Shown in pieces: positions 1-5,587 of a DNA stretch of 7,526 bases. The translations under genes were made by a program, and so were the position numbers. Numbering within the stretch: position 1 is the stretch's first letter; each line of letters opens with the position of its first letter. Origin of the DNA: Candidatus Microgenomates bacterium (GTDB lineage: Bacteria > Patescibacteriota > Microgenomatia > UBA1406 > GWC2-37-13); contig WFWI01000024.1 in NCBI GenBank assembly GCA_015491205.1, positions 1 to 7,526 of the forward strand. Direction: 5' to 3'. The notes beneath the pieces were generated by a model that had not been told where the DNA came from, did not search any database, and was given only the letters and a program-made list of their open reading frames with translations.

Positions 1-311
1 GAAAGGATCCGCAACCCTAGTGTTGCCTCAACAAAAGTTATTTGAAACGGGACGCCCCTTAAAAAATCTAGCAGCAAATTAAAAAAATATGAAAAATAAA
101 GCGGAAATTGTCCATAGGCAAAAAAATCTGGTTTTAGACAATTTGAAAGCGAAGAACAGGAAAGCTTTGAAACTGCAAGGGCCATATTCCGCTCATCAGG
201 ATGAAAAGGCAAGGGCAGACCCCAAGACAGATTGTAGACTCGTGTTAACAAAATAGAAAGAAAAACAAACAGCAAAATAATCATTTTTTTCGGTTGATTT
301 TTAAGGCTCAT
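1..311 (-). CDS. Membrane glycosyltransferase, PMT/ArnT-like (GT39/GT-C type), N-terminal fragment
   Basis: The minus strand is open from an ATG at 311-309 to the window edge, giving 103 codons; the rest of the gene lies beyond base 1. After a short basic N-terminus, residues 10-26 form a hydrophobic membrane segment. The loop after it reads HPDERNMA (residues 37-44). A DE pair in the first extracytoplasmic loop is typical of GT-C enzymes of the dolichyl-phosphate-mannose and ArnT type, where an acidic residue there is catalytic. It is followed by FFAYGQFPLYFSYF (63-76), which resembles the YGxxPLY signature of bacterial members of this family. Such enzymes move a sugar from a polyprenyl-phosphate carrier onto protein, lipid or glycan on the outer face of the membrane; acceptor and donor cannot be read from this fragment. 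It is divergent from rpsF with a 22-bp gap and shows no SD site. Family assignment is fairly safe, substrate unknown. Confidence 0.75.
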   Translation of the reverse strand, partial: MSLKNQPKKMIILLFVFLSILLTRVYNLSWGLPLPFHPDERNMALAVSKLSCSSLSNCLKPDFFAYGQFPLYFSYFFNLLLDFLRGVPFQITFVEATLGLRIL

Positions 312-325
312 TGTATTATTATACT
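294..325 (+). promoter_or_regulatory. rpsF promoter, nearly leaderless
   Basis: TTGATT at 294-299 is followed after 17 bases by TATTAT at 317-322; an overlapping TATACT sits at 320-325. The rpsF ATG is at 334, 11 or 8 bases after these boxes, so there is no room for an SD-bearing leader. The -35 box lies inside the first codons of the divergent glycosyltransferase gene. Confidence 0.6.
318..323 (-). promoter_or_regulatory. -10 box of the divergent glycosyltransferase gene
   Basis: On the minus strand these bases read TATAAT, a perfect -10 box. It lies six bases before the ATG at 311, so the message would start at or within a base or two of the start codon. No convincing -35 box is seen. It overlaps the -10 region of rpsF on the other strand. 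Confidence 0.55.
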
Positions 326-333
326 TAAAACTT

Positions 334-600
334 ATGCGCACCTACGAGTTTACTTTTTTAACCAAAGACAAAGAGGACGAAAAACAGGCTGAGGCTCTTG
401 TTAAAGAATTTAAAGGTAAAATTCAAAACAAAGTGGAATGGGGGGAAAGATCCTTGGCCTACCCAATAAAACGCCTCAAAAAAGCCTGGTATTTTACCTA
501 TACACTCTCCATTGATGAGAAGGCTCTTGACAAATTTAAACAAAAATTAAATTATTCTGATAAAGTTTTGCGTTACCTATTGTTAAAAATTGAAAAATAA
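334..600 (+). CDS. rpsF: 30S ribosomal protein bS6
   Basis: This 88-residue protein is a small-subunit ribosomal protein that pairs with bS18 on the platform of the 30S particle. The N-terminal YEFTFL strand (residues 4-9), the WGERSLAYPIKR segment (36-47), the following aromatic strand around WYFTYTL (52-58) and the closing DKVLRYLLLKIEK (76-88) match the conserved beta-strands of bS6 in order. It is slightly shorter than the usual 95 to 135 residues and lacks the acidic tail seen in many proteobacteria. It heads the standard rpsF-ssb-rpsR cluster; ssb begins four bases after its stop. The ATG at 334 directly follows a promoter and has no SD site, so translation probably starts on a leaderless or nearly leaderless message. 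Confidence 0.95.
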   Translation: MRTYEFTFLTKDKEDEKQAEALVKEFKGKIQNKVEWGERSLAYPIKRLKKAWYFTYTLSIDEKALDKFKQKLNYSDKVLRYLLLKIEK

Positions 601-604
601 TGCC

Positions 605-1108
605 ATGGCTAATAGATCTTTAAATCGTGTACAACTTATTGGGAATTTAACTCGCGATCCAGAGCTGAGGTACACCCCAAATGGTACAGCAGTTTGTACC
701 TTTGGGTTAGCTACCAGTCGCTACTGGATGACAAGCGAGGGAGAAAAAAAGGAAGAAACTCAATTCCATAGAATTGTTGCCTGGAACAAACTTGCAGAAC
801 TCTGTGGCCAAATACTTAAAAAAGGCCAAAGAGTTTATGTTGAAGGAAGATTAACCTACAGAACAATTACTGATAAACAAGGCAATCAAAAAATCGTTAC
901 TGAAATAGTGCTTGATGACTTTATTGCTTTCAACAGTACAAAACCAAAAGAAAAAGAAGAGGCTAGAGAAGAAAAAACAGAAGAAGCAAAAAAAGAAGCT
1001 GAGGCCCAGAGTGAAATCGAAGAAAAAACAGAAGAATCCTCTATGGAAGAACCAAAAGAAGAGAAAAAAGAAGAGGAGAAAATAGAACCTGATGATATAC
1101 CTTTTTAA
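605..1108 (+). CDS. ssb: Single-stranded DNA-binding protein
   Basis: SSB coats single-stranded DNA in replication and repair and recruits partners through its C-terminal tip. The OB fold occupies residues 1-112 of 167, with the typical NRVQLIGNLTRDPELRY opening (6-23), the FHRIVAWNKLAE core (54-65) and the KKGQRVYVEGRL strand (72-83). The last residues, EPDDIPF, form the acidic-Pro-Phe tip that binds partner proteins. The linker at 113-160 is unusual: instead of Gly, Gln and Pro it is almost wholly Lys and Glu with a few Ala and Ser. I place the start at the ATG at 605, giving MANRSLNR; an in-frame TTG at 590 would add five residues and overlap rpsF, and no SD supports it. It lies between rpsF and rpsR, as in many bacteria, and probably shares their transcript. 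Confidence 0.95.
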   Translation: MANRSLNRVQLIGNLTRDPELRYTPNGTAVCTFGLATSRYWMTSEGEKKEETQFHRIVAWNKLAELCGQILKKGQRVYVEGRLTYRTITDKQGNQKIVTEIVLDDFIAFNSTKPKEKEEAREEKTEEAKKEAEAQSEIEEKTEESSMEEPKEEKKEEEKIEPDDIPF

Positions 1109-1134
1109 AAATTTTTCTCAAATTAAGCTAATTT

Positions 1135-1359
1135 ATGACACAAGCCTGTTTCTTTTGTCAATACAAAGTCCAGCCTGATTACAAAGATGTAGATAATTTA
1201 AAAAAATTTATTTCCTCAAGAAAAAAAATCTTGCCCAGAAGGGCAACTGGAGTATGTGCCAAGCACCAAAGAAAACTAACAAAGCATATAAAATATGCTC
1301 GATATTTAGCCCTTTTACCATACACTCATTATCAAAACAAAGAGTTTCTTTTTAAATGA
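1135..1359 (+). CDS. rpsR: 30S ribosomal protein bS18, zinc-site (C+) form
   Basis: This 74-residue protein is the bS6 partner on the 30S platform. The central KKFISSRKKILPRRATGVCAK region (residues 23-43) and the KHIKYARYLALLPY helix (50-63) are hallmarks of the family. C5 and C8 near the N-terminus plus C41 and H44 form a CxxC...CxxH set able to bind zinc, as in the C+ variants described for S18 and some other ribosomal proteins. It starts 26 bases after ssb with no SD site. Its TGA stop overlaps the next ATG by four bases (ATGA), so the downstream gene is likely translationally coupled. The TGA falls at the normal end of the family, which shows UGA is read as stop. bL9 (rplI), the common next gene, is absent here. 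Confidence 0.95.
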   Translation: MTQACFFCQYKVQPDYKDVDNLKKFISSRKKILPRRATGVCAKHQRKLTKHIKYARYLALLPYTHYQNKEFLFK

Positions 1360-2072
1360 AAGTTGAAATTAGCTTTCCAAAATCAGCTAAATTAGCCTTC
1401 ACTCCTCCAAAAAAATTAGCCTTTGGCGATGTGGTCTTTAAATTTGCCAAAAAAAGCCGTATAGTTTTAAACATCAGTCATGAGCTTAAAATTGAACCTG
1501 AAAAAATTTACAACTGTTTGAAAAAACTCATCGGCGAAACAGTAAAAAAGGATGAAGTTTTAGCTGAAAAAAAAGGTCTTCTCTCAAAAAAAGTTTTCAA
1601 ATCTCCTTTTTCTGGAAAAGTTGTGGAAATAAACCATTTTACAGGTACACTTACTCTAGAAACAGAAGAACCAAACTTTTTTGAAAAATTTAAAGAAATG
1701 GAAGGTGAAGTTTTGGAAAAAAAAGGAAATAAATTGATTGTGAATCTTAAGGAACCCACAATATTAAAACTTAAGAAAACAAATCTTTTAAATATTTTAG
1801 GAGGAAAGGTTTCTAAAATAAAAACAGGAGAAGAATTTACCAAAACAATGGTAGAAAACAAAATTATCCTTATAGAAAAAACTTCTGAATACATAGAAAG
1901 CAAACTACTGGCCTTAAAAGCAAAAGGTATAATCAGCCTGTATCCTCCAAAAAGACGTGATCTAGCCTTTGCCCAAATTACAAAAGTTAATGACTTTAAG
2001 CTGGCCTATCAACAAGAGAAAAAGTATGTTTTAATTGACCCTTTTCAAAATATGCTTTATATTTATAATTAA
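1356..2072 (+). CDS. Unrecognised protein with a barrel-sandwich-hybrid-like segment
   Basis: I do not recognise this 238-residue protein as a named family. It is soluble-looking and Lys-rich, with no signal peptide or membrane segment. Residues 58-102 resemble a biotinyl/lipoyl-like barrel-sandwich fold: LIGETVKKDEVLAEK, a KKG hairpin, then SPFSGKVVEI and TGTLTLE. This is the order of strands seen in lipoyl domains and in the related domains of RnfC/NqrA and RNA polymerase beta-prime. The Met-Lys-Met type attachment site is missing, so a covalent cofactor is unlikely. The remaining C-terminal part (about 150-238) carries GIISLYPPKRRDLAF (191-205), with no motif I can name. The gene overlaps rpsR by four bases and ends six bases before ctpA, so it is translated from the ribosomal protein transcript. 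It sits where rplI is found in many genomes but has no bL9 resemblance. Confidence 0.8.
   Translation: MKVEISFPKSAKLAFTPPKKLAFGDVVFKFAKKSRIVLNISHELKIEPEKIYNCLKKLIGETVKKDEVLAEKKGLLSKKVFKSPFSGKVVEINHFTGTLTLETEEPNFFEKFKEMEGEVLEKKGNKLIVNLKEPTILKLKKTNLLNILGGKVSKIKTGEEFTKTMVENKIILIEKTSEYIESKLLALKAKGIISLYPPKRRDLAFAQITKVNDFKLAYQQEKKYVLIDPFQNMLYIYN
2035..2069 (+). promoter_or_regulatory. ctpA promoter, nearly leaderless
   Basis: TATAAT at 2064-2069, a perfect -10 box, lies nine bases before the ctpA ATG at 2079. An alternative pairing is TTGACC at 2035-2040, a 17-base spacer and TATATT at 2058-2063. The whole promoter lies within the last codons of the upstream gene. No SD site separates it from the start codon. 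Confidence 0.55.
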
Positions 2073-2078
2073 AGTCTT

Positions 2079-3314
2079 ATGGAAAAAATTAAAAAGAGGA
2101 TAACAAGTATACTTTTATTCTTAAGCCTTTGTATTTTCCTTTTTGGCACAGGTTACAGGCTTGGTGAATGGCGAACAAAAGAGAAATTTAAATATACACC
2201 AGTTGCCAATAATTCTCCCCAGCAACAGCAAAGCCTAGATTTTTCTCTTTTTTGGGAAACTTGGAACACCCTTAAGCAAAAATACATAGATAAATCAAAA
2301 CTTGATGAAAAGAAAATGTATTATGGCGCAATAAAGGGAATGGTTGCCTCGCTTGAGGATCCTTACACTTTTTTTCTTACACCTGAAGAAAACAAAGAAT
2401 CAAAACTAGATCTTCAAGGAAAATTTTATGGAATTGGTGCTTATCTCGGTCTTAAAAATTTCAGAATCGTAGTTATAGCACCTTTAGAAAATTCACCAGC
2501 AAAAAAAGCTGGTTTGAAGGCTGGAGATATTATCTTAAAAGTCAATGGAGAATCAACAGAAGGCTGGACCCTTCCTAAAGCAGTAAAAAAGATTCGTGGC
2601 CCAAAAGGTACAAAAGTAACCTTAACAATCCAAAGAGGGGAAGAACAAAAAGATATTACTATCATAAGAGACGAAATAAAAGTTCCATCAGTAGAAGCGG
2701 AAATCAAAGAATATGAAGGTAAAAAATATGCTTATGTAAAAATTATTCAATTTGGCGATAATACAAATCGCGAATGGGACAAAGCTGTTGAAAAAGTAAA
2801 AAAAGCCTGGGAAAAGCGCGAAATAAAAGGGCTTGTGCTGGACCTGCGCAACAATCCTGGAGGATATCTTTTAAGCGCAGTTTATATAGCCGAGGAATTC
2901 CTTCCTAAAAACACGTTGATAGTAAAGCAAAAGTATGTCAACCGCCCTGAAAAAAGCTATACTTCACAAAGGGAGGGTAGACTTATAGGTATACCTACTG
3001 TTATACTTGTAAATAACGGTTCTGCTTCTGCTTCAGAGATTTTAGCTGGAGCTCTACAAGATTACAAAGTAGCAACAGTTGTGGGCGAAAAAACTTTTGG
3101 AAAAGGATCAGTACAAGAAAAAATAGATCTCTCAGAAGGTGCTGGAATTCATGTAACAGTTGCTAAATGGATTTTACCCGATGGCCGCTGGCTAAATGGA
3201 AAGGGTATTGAACCTGACAAAAAAGTAGAATTAGAATTAGAAGAAGGCAATACTTTAACTGAAGAAAACGATAATCAATTGAAAGCTGCCCTTGAGGAGC
3301 TTTTTAAAAAGTGA
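2079..3314 (+). CDS. ctpA: Carboxyl-terminal processing protease, S41A family
   Basis: A 411-residue membrane-anchored serine protease that trims or degrades proteins outside the cytoplasmic membrane. A basic N-terminus and hydrophobic stretch at 9-25 form a signal anchor. A PDZ domain spans about 110-195 (GIGAYLGL at 118-125, ENSPAKKAGLKAGDIILKVNG at 137-157). The protease core follows, with LVLDLRNNPGG at 252-262. By alignment with B. subtilis CtpB, the catalytic serine is S317 in NGSASASE, the lysine is K342 in FGKGSVQ and the assisting glutamine is Q346. All three are present, so the enzyme should be active. Length is normal for the family. It starts six bases after the upstream gene and has its own -10 box. 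It ends in tandem TGA TAG stops, the second lying inside the htrA promoter. Pairing with htrA suggests shared work in envelope protein quality control. Confidence 0.95.
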   Translation: MEKIKKRITSILLFLSLCIFLFGTGYRLGEWRTKEKFKYTPVANNSPQQQQSLDFSLFWETWNTLKQKYIDKSKLDEKKMYYGAIKGMVASLEDPYTFFLTPEENKESKLDLQGKFYGIGAYLGLKNFRIVVIAPLENSPAKKAGLKAGDIILKVNGESTEGWTLPKAVKKIRGPKGTKVTLTIQRGEEQKDITIIRDEIKVPSVEAEIKEYEGKKYAYVKIIQFGDNTNREWDKAVEKVKKAWEKREIKGLVLDLRNNPGGYLLSAVYIAEEFLPKNTLIVKQKYVNRPEKSYTSQREGRLIGIPTVILVNNGSASASEILAGALQDYKVATVVGEKTFGKGSVQEKIDLSEGAGIHVTVAKWILPDGRWLNGKGIEPDKKVELELEEGNTLTEENDNQLKAALEELFKK

Positions 3315-3320
3315 TAGAAT
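3292..3320 (+). promoter_or_regulatory. htrA promoter, nearly leaderless, inside the end of ctpA
   Basis: TTGAGG at 3292-3297, a 17-base spacer and TAGAAT at 3315-3320 form a good sigma-70-type promoter. The -10 box begins at the base after the ctpA TGA stop, and its first three bases are a second in-frame stop, TAG. The htrA ATG lies eight bases beyond the box, so the message would have almost no leader. Confidence 0.6.
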
Positions 3321-3328
3321 AATCTTCT

Positions 3329-4486
3329 ATGCTAAGAAAAATTGTAACAATATTATCAATAATTATTATAGCTCTAGCTGTAGCTCAAACTTACAATTAT
3401 CTCCCAAAGTTAACAAATTTAAACTTCAATCTCTCACCTAAGATCCCAACTGAAACAATAAAAGAACAACGCGTGATTGTCTCTGAAGAATCAACCATTG
3501 TAAAAGTAGTAGAAGAATCTTTGCCTTCAGTAGTAACAATCGGAATAAACAAAACTCGCTATATTGGAGGATATTATGAAATTGATCCTTTTAACCCTTT
3601 TTCCCCTTTCAGAAGAGTGCCTGGTAGAAAAGAAGAAGTCGAAAGAAATATTGGAAGCGGATTTATAGTTTCCTCCGATGGCCTTATAATTACCAACAAA
3701 CATGTTGTTTCTGACAAAGAAGCTGAATATATAGTTCTAACTTATGACAATCAGAAATATAAGGTGGAAAAAATATACAGAGATCCTTTAAATGATCTAG
3801 CTATTTTAAAGATAAATGCTAAAAACCTTAAGCCATTGGAATTAGGCGACTCCTCCAACTTAAAGCTAGGACAATTGGCAATCGCCATTGGAACACCTCT
3901 TGGTGAATTTAGGAACACAGTCACTGTTGGTGTTATCTCGGGCTTGGGAAGAGGAATAACTGCAGGCTCTCCTTTTGAAGGCTATGTTGAAAAACTTGAT
4001 AATGTAATTCAAACCGATGCTGCAATAAATCCAGGAAATTCAGGTGGACCGCTTTTAAATTCAAGAGGCCAGGTTATTGGAGTCAACACAGCGATTGCTG
4101 CTGAAGGTCAAAACATTGGTTTTGCAATTCCTATAAACGTTGTTAAAGACCTTTTGGAAGAGTTTAGAAGACGCGGAAGCACTTTTGAAAGACCATATAT
4201 CGGAATAAGATATAAAATGATTGACAGGCAAACAGCGCTTTTAAACGAAGTGCCAGAAGGAGCTTTGGTAGTTGAAATAGTTCCTGACTCACCTGCAGAA
4301 AAGGTTGGAATACAACCAGGAGACATTATTGTTGAATTTGATGGGAAAAGACTTAGAGCAGAAGATGAAGAAACTTTAGCCAAGCTTGTGTTGAAAAGAA
4401 AAGTAGGAGATAGAGTAAAACTTAAAGTTTGGCGCGAAGGAAGATCTTTTGAAACTACAGTCACTTTGGAAGGCTTCCAAGAATAA
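3329..4486 (+). CDS. htrA: HtrA/DegP-like serine protease with one PDZ domain
   Basis: A 385-residue protease of the trypsin-like S1C family that degrades or holds misfolded proteins outside the membrane. Residues 5-20 form an uncleaved anchor or signal segment. The protease domain runs from about 55 to 280 with an intact triad: H125 in TNKHVV, D156 in NDLAIL and S238 in GNSGGP. A single PDZ domain follows at about 290-380 (DSPAEKVGIQPGDIIVEFDG at 320-339), so the layout is closer to DegS or a one-PDZ HtrA than to two-PDZ DegP. A loop rich in Pro and Phe (FNPFSPFRR, 88-96) precedes the core, where DegP carries its LA loop. It follows ctpA by 14 bases and has its own promoter. Strictly its cell role (stress protease or sensor) cannot be told from the sequence; htrA is used as the family symbol. 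Confidence 0.93.
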   Translation: MLRKIVTILSIIIIALAVAQTYNYLPKLTNLNFNLSPKIPTETIKEQRVIVSEESTIVKVVEESLPSVVTIGINKTRYIGGYYEIDPFNPFSPFRRVPGRKEEVERNIGSGFIVSSDGLIITNKHVVSDKEAEYIVLTYDNQKYKVEKIYRDPLNDLAILKINAKNLKPLELGDSSNLKLGQLAIAIGTPLGEFRNTVTVGVISGLGRGITAGSPFEGYVEKLDNVIQTDAAINPGNSGGPLLNSRGQVIGVNTAIAAEGQNIGFAIPINVVKDLLEEFRRRGSTFERPYIGIRYKMIDRQTALLNEVPEGALVVEIVPDSPAEKVGIQPGDIIVEFDGKRLRAEDEETLAKLVLKRKVGDRVKLKVWREGRSFETTVTLEGFQE

Positions 4487-4491
4487 TACAT

Positions 4492-5205
4492 ATGCAAATC
4501 AACAAAAACGTTGCAATCATCGAAGCAAGGCCAGGAGTGGGAGGGGAGGAAGCAAAGCTTTGGGCAAGAGAACTTCTTTTATCCTACTTAAAATTTGCCC
4601 AAAAAAAAGGTTTTAAATTCAAATATATTGATGAAGATGTTGCAAGAATTGAAGGAGAAGGAGCTTTTGAATATTTCAAAAACGAAACTGGAGTACACAG
4701 AGTACAGCGCATCCCTGTAACTGAACGCTATGGAAGAATTCATACTTCAACCGCCATAATTATTGTTTATCCTGAAATTGTCGAGAGCGAGATCAAAATC
4801 AACCCCTCAGATCTCGAATGGCAGTTTTTTCGCTCAGGCGGCCACGGAGGACAAAATGTAAACAAGGTCTCAACTGCTGTGCGCCTTATCCACAAACCAA
4901 CCGGCATTGTTGTAAAGGTCTCCCAAGAAAGATATCAAGAAGCAAACAGGAAAATTGCCTTAAAAATGCTGGCAGCCAAACTCTATCAACTTGAACAAGA
5001 AAAAAAACAAGGGCTTTTGTACTCATTTGTAAAAGATGTCGGCAGGGGAGAAAGGGCTGAAAAGATCCGCACCTACAACTTTCCCCAAAACCGCATAACA
5101 GACCACAGAATAAAAAAAAGCTTTCACAACCTTGAGGAAGTGATAGAGCAGGGGAGGTGGGAGAAGATATTCAAAAAAGTAAAAGATACTCTCACAAAAA
5201 GCTAA
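4492..5205 (+). CDS. prfA: Peptide chain release factor 1 lacking domain 1
   Basis: This protein ends translation at UAA and UAG. The PVT tripeptide at 75-77 (HRVQRIPVT context) is the PxT stop-codon-reading motif of RF1, not the SPF of RF2. The GGQ motif at 119-121 (GGHGGQNVN) releases the peptide in the ribosomal active site. The TYNFPQNRITDHR block (194-206) and C-terminal helix are also typical. It has only 237 residues against about 355: the alignment begins at NVAIIEARPGVGGEEA (6-21), the start of domain 2, so the roughly 100-residue domain 1 that contacts the L11/L7-L12 stalk base is missing. Domain 2 is also trimmed by several residues before EYFKNETG. An in-frame stop at 4450-4452 limits any upstream extension to 13 codons without a start codon, so this is not a misplaced start. 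It is not PrfH, which lacks PxT. No SD; five bases after htrA. Confidence 0.9.
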   Translation: MQINKNVAIIEARPGVGGEEAKLWARELLLSYLKFAQKKGFKFKYIDEDVARIEGEGAFEYFKNETGVHRVQRIPVTERYGRIHTSTAIIIVYPEIVESEIKINPSDLEWQFFRSGGHGGQNVNKVSTAVRLIHKPTGIVVKVSQERYQEANRKIALKMLAAKLYQLEQEKKQGLLYSFVKDVGRGERAEKIRTYNFPQNRITDHRIKKSFHNLEEVIEQGRWEKIFKKVKDTLTKS

Positions 5206-5307
5206 AAGCGAAAAGTTATAAAAATGACTAATAACCAATGATCAATGATCAAACAATGACCAAAATTCTAATTATCAAATTACCCAAACGTTTTGGTCAT
5301 TTGAAAA

Positions 5308-5343
5308 TTGTCCAGTACCAGAACAAAGTACGGTACTGGACAA
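5308..5343. repeat. Perfect 12-bp inverted repeat, central hairpin
   Basis: TTGTCCAGTACC at 5308-5319 is matched by its exact reverse complement at 5332-5343 around a 12-base loop. It is the strongest stem in the window. No T-run follows on either strand, so it is not a classic intrinsic terminator. Confidence 0.9.
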
Positions 5344-5344
5344 C

Positions 5345-5372
5345 CCTGAACCATGTTTTACTCTGGTTCAGG
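5345..5372. repeat. Perfect 9-bp inverted repeat, right hairpin
   Basis: CCTGAACCA at 5345-5353 pairs with TGGTTCAGG at 5364-5372 around a 10-base loop. It begins one base after the central hairpin, so the two could stack. No T-run follows it. Confidence 0.85.
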
Positions 5373-5452
5373 ATGAGTAATTGGGATTTGTTTGAAAATT
5401 GATAATTGGTCATTGGTAATTTTTCAATTTTTTCCTTTTTGCTGAAAAAATT

Positions 5453-5572
5453 ATGAGAAAAACTATAACGCTGTCAGAAAAATTCTTGGATTTGAATGTA
5501 AAAGCACAAATTGCATTTGCCTTAAGTGTAATTGCTCTGCTTTTAACGCTTTACTTTATGCGCTTTTTATAA
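5453..5572 (+). CDS. Possible small single-pass membrane protein, 39 residues
   Basis: An ATG at 5453 opens a 39-codon frame ending in TAA at 5570-5572. The N-terminal half is mixed and charged (MRKTITLSEKFLDLNVKAQ) and residues 20-36 are strongly hydrophobic, ending in MRFL, which looks like one membrane helix. Its place between prfA and rpmE recalled SecE, but it is shorter than SecE and lacks the conserved Trp-Pro-type amphipathic motif, so I give no function. There is no SD site and no clear promoter. Its stop codon overlaps the rpmE -10 region. It may be a true small protein or a chance frame in AT-rich DNA; conservation in relatives would decide. Confidence 0.4.
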   Translation: MRKTITLSEKFLDLNVKAQIAFALSVIALLLTLYFMRFL

Positions 5573-5578
5573 TATAAT
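5550..5578 (+). promoter_or_regulatory. rpmE promoter, nearly leaderless
   Basis: TTTACT at 5550-5555, a 17-base spacer and TATAAT at 5573-5578 form a strong promoter. A second perfect TATAAT overlaps at 5568-5573. The rpmE ATG at 5588 follows nine bases after the downstream box, with no SD site between. Confidence 0.65.
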
Positions 5579-5587
5579 CTTTCCCTT

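Larger units (their letters stand above)
5232..5419. repeat. Nested palindromic element with three internal hairpins (MITE- or REP-like)
   Basis: The ends form a 21-bp imperfect inverted repeat: 5232-5252 pairs with 5399-5419 at 18 of 21 positions. Inside are three separate perfect stems: 5255-5265 with 5291-5301 (11 bp), 5308-5319 with 5332-5343 (12 bp) and 5345-5353 with 5364-5372 (9 bp). The central 12-bp stem shares its centre (5325.5) exactly with the outer repeat. Folded as one strand this gives a closing stem with three arms. Other pairings compete, such as 5270-5278 with 5399-5407 and 5278-5283 with 5377-5382. No transposase gene or clear target duplication is seen. It could be a non-autonomous mobile repeat, a transcribed structured RNA or a bidirectional transcript end. 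Confidence 0.8.
5206..5452. other. Non-coding spacer dominated by inverted repeats
   Basis: No credible gene fits between prfA and the small reading frame at 5453. The stretch is AT-rich and almost wholly made of inverted repeats (listed separately). Bases 5420-5443 are T-rich and weakly complementary to the A-rich bases 5200-5224 around the prfA stop. This may extend the palindrome, but low complexity could explain it. No promoter with convincing -35 and -10 boxes is seen here. Confidence 0.7.

Noticed and set aside
358..543. Minus-strand frame of 61 codons opposite rpsF
   Set aside because: It is the shadow of a clear bS6 gene and its residues show no family likeness.
590..604. Upstream TTG start for ssb
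   Set aside because: It overlaps rpsF, lacks an SD, and adds MKNNA before the standard MANRSLNR start.
1508..1903. Minus-strand frame of 131 codons opposite the unnamed gene
   Set aside because: Rich in Phe and Ser as expected from the complement of a Lys/Glu-rich gene; the plus frame fits the operon with ATGA coupling.
1135..3314. Alternative code with UGA as glycine
   Set aside because: bS18, CtpA and uL10 end with TGA at normal family length, and no gene has an internal TGA.
4108..4497. Minus-strand frame of 129 codons opposite htrA
   Set aside because: It covers the reverse of the protease active-site and PDZ region, which is clearly coding on the plus strand.
5308..5372. Intrinsic terminator after prfA
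   Set aside because: The hairpins are strong but neither is followed by a T-run on either strand.
5206..5452. CRISPR array or tRNA in the repeat-rich spacer
   Set aside because: The repeats are inverted, not regularly spaced direct repeats, and no tRNA T-loop (GTTCRANNC) or acceptor pattern is present.
5453..5572. secE in the spacer before rpmE
   Set aside because: The frame has a membrane helix but is only 39 residues and lacks the conserved SecE amphipathic and Pro/Trp motif.
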